DNA of 64,000 bases from Trichostrongylus colubriformis (taxonomy: Eukaryota > Nematoda > Chromadorea > Rhabditida > Trichostrongylidae): assembly GCA_963978905.1 (NCBI GenBank), contig OZ022259.1, forward strand, positions 29,427,994-29,491,993, written 5' to 3'. Made by a program: the position numbers and the translations under genes. The notes under the pieces are model-generated. The model did no database searches and was not told the DNA's origin. It saw only the letters and a list, made by a program, of their open reading frames with translations. Every line of letters starts with the position of its first letter. Position 1 is the stretch's first letter. This document shows, one piece after another, positions 22,647 to 32,924 of the stretch.

Positions 22647-23082
22647 TGTCGCGGCACGAGGAGCCGCTTCAAGGGAACCCTGGGGTGTGTCGGTGCCTGT
22701 GGGTTAGCTGTCGCCATGACCACTTGTGTTGACCATCCGTGATCGTGCGGCAATATTATCATCAGCAGCACGTCACGGCCTCCCGGGAGTTAGTTCATCT
22801 ACTTCACTTCACGGCGGCAGCCCCACAGGGCCTTGGGCCCTTAGAACTACATAGTGATATTTTGGACAGTGTACTGCACCCTCACTGTAATCCTGGACTA
22901 ACCTCTATGGAACGACCGGATAGAAAGTAGGATCGTCGGGTGGGTCCATGGTGAGACCCAGAGTGAGTTCACTTCACTATGTTTACTCATTGATGTTATT
23001 GTTTGTCTCTGATTAGTTCATATTCATAAACTGTTATGGATATTGTGTAATTTCTCCCCTTATGGCGCCACTAGATGCAACA
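22647..23082 (+). repeat. 3' LTR of the BEL/Pao element
   Basis: 436 bp, TG...CA, identical to the 5' LTR apart from a 4-bp deletion. It is followed by the target duplicate ACTGT. Confidence 0.95.
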
Positions 23083-24540
23083 ACTGTGGTCGGGCCTATC
23101 AAACCCTTTTTGCACGGCATCGCCATGATTTGCGCGCAGAAGTGTGCGCCAGCCAACTGGTGTATCTATAATTCGCTTAGTATGTATGTCTGTCTGTCAC
23201 GAAATTCGTATCTCGCGTCACAGGGTGATAAGGGGATACCAGCGGTAGTGGACTGAAAGCGATAGCAGCTGATAAGCGCTGATAAGGAGTCTCGAAAGGA
23301 TGATGTCGCTAAATCCGTTTCGCCTTTCGCGTCGATCCTGATTCTCGCCTCTCATACATAAGTGTTGTGAGGGCTGATACGAGGACATCAAGGTTGGGTG
23401 ATCCAAACTGATAGCGCTTGATAAGATTTGAGACTTTTCACACAGCGATCCACATGGATGATCAAGACGCTATTTAGGTTTGTGATAGCGAACAAGCGAT
23501 TCTTTTTCTAATGCGGTGCCAGCTACAATACTGGGTATCGACTGCTAGACATGTAAAATTCCAATAGTGGTGCATAAGCCGTCGGGGGCTCACTCGTTGC
23601 TGCCACGCGGGTCTTGTGTGTTGGGTGCGTACCTCAAACTTGGGTAATTAAACTTTTATTTACATTATGTACAAGAAACTAAAGAAGAAGGAAAAAACTG
23701 AATCTATGGAAATCCGCCGTGCTTATATTCAGTAGATAATGGGCGGAGCAAGCTACATGTATACATTCCTAACTCCTGATCAGCCACCAGATATGATTTC
23801 TTCAACTTACAAAATGAATCACAGTACAAAGTACACTAAAAAGGACACCAATAAGTAAAGAATCGACCCTCATAATAAGGTACAATCACACCAAAATAAT
23901 CTAGGATCATAGAGAGTAGTCTCTATAGTGCATGTTCACAAAAACGATAAGCATCGATAATTGGCAAATGGATATACCAGCAATATGTAGGAAATAGATG
24001 CTAAGCAAATGGACAAACTGCGTTGATGCAGCTGAATACTGAACTGTCTTTCCCTAAACTATCTGAACTCACAATAGTGATCACTTCAGTCGAAGGGTTA
24101 ACTGATAAGTGGATCAAGCCATGTCATTTCTGAACATTGATCGTCGATATCATTGTAGCAAAAGGTATCGACCGCTAAATCATTTGAACCTCTGAAAAAG
24201 GTGACCTCCCTCAGTGGCAGTATCTTCGATATCTCTTAATATCTGTTAAATAAATGTAGAAAGTAGATGCTCAGCAGAAAAGTCAAACATCGACCATTTT
24301 TCCACTTCATAATTCTACTGTGTGAATCGCGCAGTACTATGCGACAGCCCAACTGGCATTTGACAAGGAATGTCAGAGAACAAAGCCAAACCCGTTCCGC
24401 TTTCTCGTTGAACTTGAAGCATCGAAACTCATAGGTTATGGGGAGTGGGCGGGGACATGAATGGTGGGTGACCCAGGTTGATAACAGTTGGCTAGATTCG
24501 ATAATCGTTGTTAGCAAGTTAGCGAGAGAAAGAAGTTGGC
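23083..24540 (+). repeat. MITE right part and a degraded satellite composite
   Basis: 23083-23161 completes the MITE interrupted by the retrotransposon. A new composite head (AATTCGCTTAGTATG) begins near 23167, followed by one or two diverged 146-bp monomers to about 23430 and a diverged unique tail. About 365 bp (23565-23930) interrupt the tail relative to 8150-8300. That insert is of unknown origin and contains AATAAA on the minus strand. A further satellite-like monomer lies at 24380-24510. No gene. Confidence 0.6.
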
Positions 24541-25089
24541 GAATAAATGACTAAACAGCACCTGCGAATTCTCAGATGCCATGGAAATAGTGCACAAGAC
24601 ATGGCCAGCTGTATCATAGTACAAAAGCTGCACATATGCCATCCTTTTCTAGTTCAAACCAACTTATTTTCTCATTTCTTTTCTTTTCATTGATTCTCAT
24701 TCATTCACTCGACTTTATTTCACTTTTCATCACTATTTCTTTGTTTAATTATCCAAGTTTGAGGTTCGAATTGAATCTTTAGTGACTGAATTGACTGGTA
24801 TGTATATTTATTCCTGATTATCACATTGCATTAGCAATCACATGTTATGGTGTATTGTGGATTCACTTTGGACCGCAGAATTTGACCAAGCAACAGAAAC
24901 GAGAGCAGCGTAAGATTCCAGACCGACATCAGAAAGACACTGCCCATACGCTCATGTTATAATCTGCGACATTGAAAGCAAATGGTCGAAACTTCAGCGC
25001 AATTGAAATGGACAAGGACACCAGTTCTCTTCAATTCAAGCTTTATTTGTGCCGTGGCGAGATGCAAACAGTGAAAAAAGCAGAAAAAT
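24540..25089. other. Unassigned AT-rich sequence
   Basis: No ORF, repeat or RNA gene recognised. Confidence 0.5.
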
Positions 25090-25551
25090 TTGAAAAAGCA
25101 TTACCTACATACTCCGACTTCTCTACAAATACTCCACGATAAGATTATTAATACCGCTGGGAATGTAATGTTTTGTAGAAATTTGGCTGATAGTGTTTAC
25201 AATGATATACCCTGCTTGACTAGCTTCTCAGGCAGTTGGGATGAGCTGGAGAAAGATGTGCAACTGTTGGAAGTAAAAGCGGAAAACTGCAAGATATACT
25301 TTTTCCTATTGCGAATGACAACGTAAACCAGTTACGCGATAATAGCACTGCTATTTGCAACAAAGCAGACTTTAAAAGAGGCGTGGGAGGCGATTATAAT
25401 ACAGGCACACAGCCATTACCAGAACTGCAAGACACGCTTGCTCCCATTAGAGCCCGAAGTTGTCGACAACATGATCAGCGATCAGCTCACATGGGCACTC
25501 TGCGCCAGCTGCGCTCGGACGTTTTCGACCGGAGACGTTCGCAACAAGTAG
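25090..25551 (+). pseudogene. Possible coding remnant interrupted by one stop (unidentified)
   Basis: An ATG-started frame at 25090-25326 ends in TAA, and the same frame then stays open for another 74 codons to a TAG at 25549-25551. The second half has a coding-like composition (EAWEAIIIQAHSHYQNC) and a CASC motif near its end. It may be a decayed exon of a host gene or a retroelement gag. I do not recognise it, and chance cannot be excluded. Confidence 0.25.
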
Positions 25552-25940
25552 ACCGTCATGAGGTTCTGTTAAAGTGATGTACTCTGTTGATGCTCAAGTG
25601 CAAGAACTGCGCGAAATCTGCAAAAAATTTATGCAAAATGCCCATTCGATTCCGCCTGGTAGACCTTTCCAAAGGCCGAAGTACGAGAAATGAGTTTTTG
25701 AAGTGAATCGTTCCACATTTTTGACTTCAGAAGTGAGCCTTTCCCAAGACGGCGATTTCTGTGGTCTCTTTTGGACTTTTTTGAACCTTATTATCTGTAG
25801 CCTTATTATCATCATTATCTGTAACCTTATTATCTGATCGTAAGGTTTCTACATACATCAAGTCCGATGTCTGTATTTATTTCTTAGACTTTGTTGTTTC
25901 TTATAAATACGGCGTTGCACCACCCCAGTAGATCCTACTA

Positions 25941-26841
25941 TTAGGTTGATTCATAATAAATCGGACAAATTGACCAATTTTGATCATTGTCGTACAACTT
26001 TTTTACGACAACAGGGATTCACTTGAAATATACTCCATCTTTATCGATGACCTTCTGCCACGGTATAGGCAGATCATGGATGCCCTTGCTCCAGAAGGCC
26101 GGAAGCTGGAGCTCGAAAAAGTTGCCGAGTGCCGCCTTGACCTCGTCGCGAGTTTTGAAGTCTTGGCCGTCCAGGTGGCGTTGGCTGTGGGAGAAAAGGT
26201 GGAAATCTGAAGGGGCCAGGTCTGGGGAGTACGGTGGGTATAGAAGTACGGTCCAACCGTACGACAGCAGCTCGGCCTTGGTCGATCTTGCGAAGTGCGG
26301 TCTATGGAAGTAGACACGTTGTCGTGCTGAAAGTAGACGTGTGACCGCCGCCGTAGCGAATTTTGGACATTGGCCTTCAATTCTGGTAATTGACGAACGT
26401 AGACGTCGGCGGATACTGTGGTACCTTCATCGAGCAGCTTCCAGTACTCTACGCCGTGTACGCTCCACCAACCGCGGTTTTCGTCTTCGATGGAATAGTC
26501 GCCTGACGCAAACTTCGAATGCTACAACTACAGTGTGCTTCTGGGGGGGGGGCATGCTCCTTGTGAACTTCTATCAGACGTCTGCCGATATTCGCGGGTT
26601 CCTGGCCAGATAGCGATATAAATAGTATGACGTTGCGGATGTGGTCTCTGGACCGCTTGAAATCGTGCGGCATTGTGGCGGAATGAATTTACTTTAGAGT
26701 GATTGTTTTGCGGTACTTTGAAGAGCTTTCCATACTCATTCCAACGGTACCTCGCGCGTCCATTTTCGTTAATTCGTTACTGAGTTATGATCTCTAGAAA
26801 TCATCACTACCATTTGTCCGATTTATTATGAATCAACCTAA
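25941..26841 (-). mobile_element. Mariner element, internally deleted, copy 1
   Basis: 901 bp flanked by TA duplications, with inverted termini TTAGGTTGATTCATAATAAA...; the transposase remnant reads on the minus strand. The N-terminus starts at 26673 (MPHDFKRSRDHIRNVIL) but soon jumps to the middle of a mariner transposase (YFQHDN motif and a C-terminal frame resembling KGIHDLPIPWQKVI), so the region with the first catalytic Asp is missing. A G-run at 26541-26549 adds a frameshift. An inverted copy with the same internal deletion is at 56675-57573. Confidence 0.85.
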
Positions 26842-26844
26842 TAA

Positions 26845-27590
26845 TATATAGTCGGCTGAGTGTGTTTGTTGGTGTGTGTGCGTGAGTTGTTTGTGTGTTT
26901 GTCCGAAATTCGTATCTCGCGCCGTAGCAAAGCTGGGAATCTGAATTTTTAAAGTAATATAGGGGGTGGTGAGGGGACATCAGTGATGAGAGAACGGAAG
27001 TGATAGCAATTGATAAGGTCTGATAAGGAGTCTCGAAAGGCGTATGTAGAGAAATTCTATCTCGCGTCTCAGCAAAGATGGAATTCTGAATTTTACATAT
27101 GATAGGCGTACACTAATTATGCAGTGTATAAATGGCCAATACCGGCTAATCGTATCGAAAGAGGCCACATCGCATGATTCCACGCTGTCACAAGCGCAGT
27201 ACTTAGCGCCAGCCCACCTGGTATCTTAACAAACCTCCATCACTATTTAGGATTCAACGCAATTTAGCTGTCGTAGCATTCCTGCTATTATGGAAAAGGA
27301 TCCGTGTTCACTTTCTGAGCATTTAGAGGTTGACTGATTAGTCAGTCGTTCACCATGATTACCACATCCGCCAATTTTCGGAAGCCCACATGATTTAGCG
27401 TTCGATACCTTTTGTTACCACTGATTTGCATATAAAAATATGCGTTCATCCTTTGATCATCTAAGACTTGGGCTATAGCTGCCACTGTGGCATTGATAGG
27501 AGTATGAGATCCCGTCAATCACCCGTTACCACCTCTTATCATCCTTCATCAGTTGTTATCAATTGCGGTTCTGGTTTGTCAGGCTGAGAT
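26845..27590. other. Satellite composite fragment and unassigned sequence
   Basis: 26850-27060 is a composite head and one diverged 146-bp monomer, with a degraded MITE right end near 27185-27222. The rest to 27590 shows no recognisable feature. Confidence 0.5.
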
Positions 27591-27929
27591 GTACAGAGAA
27601 TTATTGGAGCAGTCAAAAACAGTGGTAAAGATGACGTTGATGATGAGAGCTCTTGGAGTGTGTCGTCCATATAAATGTTAGAGATCTAGGAAGATAACAT
27701 GTGGCAAAATTCACGGTGGCTTCTAGCAGCTTTAACATTTTTCGTCAAAGCTGCAGTGTCTACAATATTTTTCTTTCGCTACGGCCATAAAAAGCTCAGG
27801 AAAACTGCATGGCTTGATGACGGCGCCTTCAGCTCTGCTCTTACTAAGAGTTCTTGAGATATCGTGATAACACTTGAGATAACAATTGTGCAAAAAATTT
27901 TTATTGTGCTTATCACGTTTGGTTATTTG

Positions 27930-28526
27930 CTAATCGAAAGAGCACTCACATTTTCCGTCGAAGCAAGCCGCACGATATAGGCGATACTGAAAATTTATGG
28001 CTAAGCATAAATTTTGTTTGAAACCGTTCATTATGCATTATTCTGTTAGGTGTGGACCTAAACGGGCACCAAAGGGCGTCATAGCAGGTATAATCCGCAC
28101 CTTTTTGTTTTCTAGCTCATACATTGAGCATTGGTAAAGCTCATTGACAGCCATATCTATCCGAAATTTGCAACGCCCAAGGTCTTCAGGTTAGGGCGGG
28201 GCCTTGGATTGATGACTCTTTCAGAAGTGTTCAATGCTCACAAGACAGGTGCCAATTTTGCGCGACGGCGCTTTGTGACCTAAAGCTTCGCGAACACCAT
28301 TCCGTCACCCTCAAAAAAGCGGTATCGAAAGTTTAGGAAATAAATAGGAATGGCTCACTTTCAAATAACAATGCCTCTTGCAACCGTACCAACCCTTAAG
28401 ACACGGCTCCTGAGGAGTAGTCTTCTTGGGCTTTTTCCGATGGCTTTTTGTGTGCTTTGAGCTCACAGTGCTCAACAGGCACAGTAGAAAAATTAATGCA
28501 AAAAGCAGAATCCTCCCGTTCAACAT
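27930..28526 (-). CDS. Secreted CS-alpha-beta defensin-like peptide, copy 1 (two exons)
   Basis: Gene model read by hand: exon 1 28359-28526, intron 27987-28358 (372 bp, GTGAGC donor, TTTTCAG acceptor, phase 0), exon 2 27930-27986 ending in TAG. The 74-residue precursor has a hydrophobic signal peptide (residues 1 to about 23), a Lys/His-rich stretch (24-41) and six cysteines at 42, 49, 53, 64, 69 and 71. The spacing is C-x6-C-x3-C-x10-C-x4-C-x1-C. This is the CS-alpha-beta signature of insect and nematode defensins and of scorpion toxins; the usual Gly two residues before the fourth Cys is Ala here. AATAAA lies at 27899-27904, just past the stop. A TTTTGCAG acceptor ends 16 nt before the ATG, suggesting spliced-leader trans-splicing. 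An antimicrobial or ion-channel-directed secreted peptide is inferred from the fold pattern; the target is unknown. The C-terminal tail is acidic (CECSFD). An intact paralogue sits at 52158-52752. Confidence 0.82.
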
Positions 28527-28542
28527 GTATCGATGAGTGTCT

Positions 28543-28550
28543 CTGCAAAA
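28543..28550 (-). promoter_or_regulatory. Candidate spliced-leader trans-splice acceptor of defensin-like gene 1
   Basis: TTTTGCAG on the minus strand leaves a 16-nt 5' UTR before the ATG at 28526. It resembles the nematode UUUUCAG acceptor, and the paralogue has TTTTACAG at the matching place. No in-frame upstream exon is evident, which is what a trans-spliced first exon would show. Confidence 0.5.
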
Positions 28551-28785
28551 TTTTGTGCTCTGCGATGGGTTGTAGAGCAAAAATATTCCAAAATCCGTAA
28601 CAAAGAGTAGAGGTGATGGAGCGGAAATTGCGTAGAGTGACGAGACATAGCGTATCGCGCTTCGTAATGTATACCTATCACATGAGATACACCCATGTGG
28701 CAATGAAACGTTAAAAAGAAGGAAAAAAGACCTAGTTCGACTCAGATCAAGGGAGAGTATAAATTAACAAAAGAACAACACCACG

Positions 28786-28962
28786 TCACGTCGACGCTCT
28801 CTTTAAAAGTCCGAGGCGATTCTTAAATAGGTCGGCTGACGAGTTGTCGAGCAGATGCAGAATACCAGAAACACCAGATCGATAATAGCAATCACAGTCA
28901 GGCAGGAAATAACAAGGGTCCATTAGGCAGTGTGGTTGATAGCTGACCGGCGCATTTCTGCA
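28786..28962 (-). CDS. Conserved exon-like block upstream of defensin-like gene 1 (unidentified)
   Basis: An open frame of 58 codons begins right after a TGA and ends in TGA, with no Met at its start, so it can only be an exon. It contains four closely spaced cysteines (MDPCYF, then PDCDCYY) and ends in a dibasic-rich stretch (DLFKNRLGL then KR). Over 156 bp it differs from the block at 52990-53190 at only 7 positions, clearly less than neighbouring sequence. Two of the seven changes are synonymous. Candidate AG acceptors (GATGCAG, GGTCAG) are shared by both copies. I do not recognise the product. It could be the last exon of an upstream secreted-peptide gene or a conserved non-coding element. 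Confidence 0.3.
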   Translation of the reverse strand, partial: CRNAPVSYQPHCLMDPCYFLPDCDCYYRSGVSGILHLLDNSSADLFKNRLGLLKRAST

Positions 28963-29034
28963 TCAGGCACATAATGTCTCTGCCAGCAACAACCGCAGAA
29001 GATGGATTTCATTTGCTTCGGATGAGATGTCGTT

Positions 29035-29261
29035 GGGTGGAGTGCAAGTGTTCCGATTGGTGAGGTCAGGTCAGGTTGCGCGACGGATTGCAATCAGGTA
29101 AAGACAGCTAAATAACGCTGCCAAAGCTTTTCCCCTAAAAAGGCTTAGGCAAATATGGGAGAGCCCAGACGGCAGGACACGCCACCATTCGGACAATTCG
29201 CGGAGGGCCGTGACCCAGTTCGGTGCCGACCTCTAGAAATCGGAACACTTGCAACACACCC
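29035..29261. mobile_element. MULE-type MITE with 9-bp target duplication
   Basis: 227 bp. Terminal inverted repeats of about 25 bp (GGGTGGAGTGCAAGTGTTCC and the complement of GGAACACTTGCAACACACCC). The 9-bp direct repeat GATGTCGTT flanks it at 29026-29034 and 29262-29270. Nine-base target duplications are characteristic of Mutator-like elements. The paralogous site at 53254-53262 is empty. No coding sequence. Confidence 0.8.
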
Positions 29262-29745
29262 GATGTCGTTTAATCTTCTCTAATACACAGATAACGCTAT
29301 TGCATACCAGATCAATGAGATGTGAATTTTGAGGAGTCTACCATTGCCTTAAGACCTCTCACCGCGACGGACGATCTACAACTTTTACGGTCCGTCGTAC
29401 AGCAGCTTGTTCAGCCGTCCATCCGCGGGGGAATTCCCGACTAGGGCGGAAAATGTCCTGGCTAGGCGATTTAACCCTCGCCCTCGGCAATCTACCCAAG
29501 TCTAGAGACGCATAGAAAAGAAAAGGGAGTTGCCGCTTCCCAATTTCATGGGTCCGTTTTATTCTTATTTCTCTACTGTTACACTGCTGAGCATCCGGGT
29601 GAGTGCCATTAAGACAAAAAATTCGCGTTGAGGCATCCGACATACGACGCAATGACGCGCGTTGTGTGCGCCGCACTGCATGGGTTCTGAGCGATGACGG
29701 CACTCTACGTCCTAATCTAGACATAATCGTTCCAACACTAAACTA

Positions 29746-30452
29746 TTAGGTGTATGCAGAATAAATGGCCAAAGCATAACTGGCCATAACTTCGCTCAGA
29801 CACAATTTTATTTATCGAAATAAAGCAATTTGAATCTACACAACTTTGCCAATGATCTGGTAAAGAAAATGTGCCATTATGATGAAATTAAGTATTGCGA
29901 GAATTGATAAAGTCAGCAGTGGTTATTTTACCCTTCATGGTATCGACGAATTTCTTCTGACACAGATTTGCATAGAAAACCCGGAAAAATGGTAATCCGT
30001 TGGGGATAGGTCTGGGGAATAATGGGGGTGAGGGAGAGTCTCGATGCCTAAGTGCATCAGTTTTTGCAGGGTGCGCAAAACAACGCAAATCCCCACACTT
30101 CGCAAGTCACCCGGCAAAAACTGATGCAGTTAGGCATCGAGACTCTCCCTCACCCCACCCCTTACTTCCCAGGCCTATTCCCGACGTATTACCACTTTTT
30201 CTTGCTTCTTGATGCAAACTTGCGTCAGAGGGAGTTCGCCGAAACGATGCAGGTTGAAAATGCCATTGTTGACTTTATTAATCTCGCAATCCAGAATTTT
30301 ATCATGATTGTATATTTTCTTGACCAAATCGTTGGCAAAGTTGTGTAGATCAGAATGGTTCATGTTTCGACAAATAAAGTTGTGTATGTGCGGAGTTATG
30401 GCGTTTTAAAAAAAAAAGGTCTGCTTTGACCATTTATTTTGCATACACCCAA
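29746..30452. mobile_element. Fold-back (palindromic) mariner derivative
   Basis: 707 bp flanked by TA (29744-29745, 30453-30454). Outer termini are TTAGGTGTATGCAGAATAAA and its near complement. Each arm contains the 3' part of a mariner transposase in opposite orientation. The right arm reads GIETLPHPTPY and further into FINLAIQNF on the plus strand, and the left arm encodes the same region on the minus strand. The arms meet near 30085. The duplicate segment has a single TA at 53852-53853, a clean empty site. It cannot make a transposase. Confidence 0.85.
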
Positions 30453-30994
30453 TAGTATGGCGTCCTTTCTTGCATCATTTCGTTGCGCGCCGCACGCGTC
30501 CACGTAGTTTCCTGTCCTAATGGCATACACCCCTGAGCACTCCAACTTTCATGGTCCACAGTCTGTCATGCTTGCCCCTTTCGGGGTCTTCAAAGGCAGT
30601 GGCAGAGGTAAATCTATTGTATCCTTAATTCCAGTCTTCGATATTGGCCTATGGACGTGATCACCGCGAAAGTCGACACTTCAGCTGTACGACATCAGAT
30701 AGATACTGCATTAATACGACGTGATAAGTATCGCTCTGCTATCATACTCATTACCTACCCTCAGCCATTCTTTGGCAAAGTCGTAATCAGAAAAGGGGGT
30801 CTGCCATTCAGGGCGTCAGCTGTTAACGGCTAGGCTCCCTGTAGCTCGGAAGTGCGCTTCTGCGCGAGGATTTTGCCACATGAGCATTCTAGAGCCCGTC
30901 TTTGTGTGAATGACTACTTTCAGTTTCTTTCATATGGTAATCCATATCCCATGCCAAAAAAGATAGTCCCTTCGAAGACTGTGATGGATGTTAT

Positions 30995-32860
30995 GTGTTT
31001 ATTGAGAAATACCCGAAAGAAGTCAATCACACGGAAATTAGAGCTCTAAGAAGCTCATGTGTGGGTCTGGTGCGACTTTTCGGATCGCCTACGCACCAAC
31101 ATCAAGCACGAGGACTCGAAGCATTTTATGTGGAAGTGGACAAGTTCTGTAAGGAAAACCACACCTTCTTCAAAGTCATCGTCGGCGACTTCAACGCTAG
31201 ATCGGCCCCAGAAGAACGGACAATGAGCTTCACACCGGGACTCACGGAACGGAAGGGAACGAGCAGGGTGAAGGGCTGTCTGAGTTTATTATGCCGATCA
31301 GGTTCATCCATGGTAACTCGCAGTTCTAGAAGCCTTCTCATCTGCGATGGACTTGGGAGTCACCCGGTGGACAATTCCATAATGAGATCGATCACGTCAT
31401 CTTCAATCGAAGGTTTTGCTTGACCGACGTCGCTGTTGTTCCGAAGTTTTATACAGAATCAGACCATAGACTCACCCGCGCAGAATTCCTTTTTCCGATA
31501 CGTGGAGAGAGAGCCGCGAAACTCAAGAAGCAAAGGCCCGAAACCTTTACGATTGTGTCAAGAGGGCAGAGAGTTCGAAAGACACCAAGAGGCGTTTCTC
31601 TTCGAAAACTCTCGAGCTGATACGCTAACGTGGAGCCGCACTAGCTACAGGCGACTATGAACTGACGTCCGAATTTGCGAAGCAATGCAGAAAGGCGATG
31701 AAAAAAGATCTCAAGGAGGGAAGAGCAGCAGTGATGGCTGAAGTAGCACAGGCTGGGAGGAGCATTCGCAATGCCCGCCGAGGGTCCGCCAGTTATAATA
31801 CCAAAATGACCGGTCTCCGGCGTCCGGACGGCACAGTTACTGCTTCCGGAAGGGCAATGGAGGAGGTCGTCTACGACTACTACTCGGATCTCTTCGATAG
31901 CCATGCCCAACTGCCTAGGAGGCGTAATCTGAAGCAGAATGGATATGTCGTCCATCAGTTCTCCCTTGCGAAGTCCGACACGCCATTTCGTCGGTGAAGA
32001 ATGGTGCAGCATCTGGCCCCAACAGGATTAGACCGGCACAACGGAAGAGTCTCCCGCCAGCTATCGTCAAAACTCTGGCACGACTCACGCCACCTGTCGG
32101 AATGCAGGTACTCACCCGGAAAACCAGCACGGCTGTGTTGCTGTATAAGGAAGGAGATCCACACGACATTGGCATTTATCGTCCAATCTGCCTGCTATCT
32201 GTAGTGTACAAGCTCTTCACTCGCGTCATCTTGAATAAGAGCGGTAGAACTTTATACTAAAGACAGCCATGCGAGCAAGCAAAATTTCGGAGAGGATTCA
32301 GTACAATCGATCACATCCACATGGTCACTAGGCTTAATGAAGTGTCGTGAGAGTACAAGATGCCGTTATGTCTCACATTCATCGATTTGAAGAAAGCCTT
32401 CGATTCCGTTGAGACAGAAGCGGTTATCAAAGCCCTGGGAAACCAGGGCGTGCCTACTTAGTATATAAGAGTACTCGCCATTCTACAAGGAAGTCATCAT
32501 CGGCGTGAAGAGAGGGGGTCCGCAAGGCGACACTATCTCGCCTAAACTATTCAGCGCCGCTCTTGAGAGCGTCATTCCTCAACTGAAATGGGAAGGAATG
32601 GGAGTGAAGGTCGATGGCCGGCATCTACACCAACTTCGCTTCGCTGACGACATTGTGCTAGCAACACCGACAATCCAGCAAGCGGAACGGATGCTAGCCG
32701 ATTTTGGCTGCGAGTGGGAAACATCGGTCTGCAGCTGAACCTGACGAGGACGAGCTTCTTGAGAAACGGATTGGTACCTGATGCCCCATTCACGCTCAAC
32801 GGAACGAACATCACCGAATGCTTCAGCTGTGTGAACCTAGGAACCTATGTGAGCCAGTTT
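30995..32860 (+). pseudogene. Decayed RTE-clade LINE (endonuclease and reverse transcriptase fragments)
   Basis: Plus-strand fragments appear in the order of an RTE element: the endonuclease motif VIVGDFNARS near 31180 and DHR near 31460; a linker with RRPDGTVTASGRAMEEV near 31820; RT motifs YRPICLLSVVYKLF near 32180, LTFIDLKKAFDSVE near 32380, GGPQGDTISPKLFS near 32515 and LRFADDIVLATP near 32640. At least six frameshifts or stops break it. The 5' end is truncated and the 3' end abuts an isolated MITE terminus at about 32870-32910. The family matches the RTE elements I know to be abundant in hookworms. Confidence 0.9.
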
Positions 32861-32924
32861 TGCAGGTCATCGACATGAATCGCGCGCAGTAGTGTGCGCC
32901 GGCCAAATGGTTATATATAGTAGG

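Larger units (their letters stand above)
11397..23082 (+). mobile_element. BEL/Pao LTR retrotransposon, structurally complete
   Basis: 11.7 kb bounded by LTRs of 440 and 436 bp, both TG...CA. The LTRs appear identical except for one 4-bp indel. Target duplication ACTGT, a tRNA-Gly-type primer binding site, a 1921-codon uninterrupted gag-pol and a second 808-codon frame all point to a very recent insertion. At 11.7 kb it is long for the superfamily because of the extra ORF and long untranslated spacers. Confidence 0.95.
27590..30930. repeat. Segmental duplication, copy A, second part
   Basis: Collinear with 51630-54340. It includes defensin-like gene 1, the conserved exon-like block, a 227-bp MITE (29035-29261) and a fold-back mariner (29746-30452); both mobile elements are missing from copy B. 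About 22 kb of satellites and transposons separate it from the first part of copy A, against about 1 kb in copy B. Confidence 0.85.

Noticed and set aside
29359..29724. 121-codon minus-strand frame near the MULE-type MITE
   Set aside because: The start codon and frame are lost in the duplicate at 53340-53720, so coding is unlikely.
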